Below are positions 6,412 through 6,415 of a stretch of 6,415 nucleotides of DNA, piece by piece. The position numbers were made by a program, and so were the translations under genes. The DNA comes from Elusimicrobiota bacterium (GTDB taxonomy: Bacteria > Elusimicrobiota > UBA8919), in contig DMMW01000026.1 in NCBI GenBank assembly GCA_003452965.1, forward strand, positions 12,795 through 19,209, read 5' to 3'. A model generated the notes under the pieces. It searched no databases. It was not told the DNA's origin and was given only the letters and a program-made list of their open reading frames with translations. Numbering within the stretch: position 1 is the first letter of the stretch; the number at the start of each line of letters is the position of its first letter.

Positions 6412-6415
6412 AAAA

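Overview
The window is an AT-rich bacterial segment with six intact protein genes, all on the + strand. No RNA genes, CRISPR array or insertion sequence were seen. The genes are a flavin reductase-like flavoprotein (58-618), a LarE-type sulfur transferase (692-1510), a short-form Orn/Lys/Arg decarboxylase (1600-3054), a TraR/DksA-type zinc-finger protein (3146-3490), a membrane glycosyltransferase family 2 synthase (3487-4944) and a PurF-like phosphoribosyltransferase (5011-6411). The host cannot be named from sequence alone. Low GC, a TTG start, strong GGGAGG ribosome sites on some genes and none on others, and the gene mix would fit a low-GC anaerobe, for example an uncultured lineage. That is inference only.

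Layout. The first 57 bases hold no recognisable gene. The flavoprotein and larE genes are 73 bases apart and could share a transcript. An 89-base gap follows, with a TTGACA-type promoter candidate and two small inverted repeats, in front of the decarboxylase. The decarboxylase and the DksA-like gene are separated by 91 bases, which carry a compact array of 12-base self-complementary repeats just upstream of a strong ribosome binding site. The DksA-like gene and the glycosyltransferase overlap by ATGA, so they are probably translationally coupled. An intrinsic terminator follows the glycosyltransferase and stands almost directly against the ribosome binding site of the PurF-like gene.

The genes do not form one obvious pathway. 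They touch nickel-pincer cofactor or other sulfur-insertion chemistry (LarE), polyamine synthesis or acid response (decarboxylase), transcription control (DksA-like), polysaccharide synthesis (GT2) and PRPP chemistry (PurF-like). The most notable item is the PurF-like protein. Its N-terminal nucleophile cysteine is a serine and the GHxRY glutamine-site motif is gone, yet the PRPP-binding loop and all four cysteines expected to hold the iron-sulfur cluster are present. It is unlikely to be an ordinary glutamine-dependent purine enzyme.
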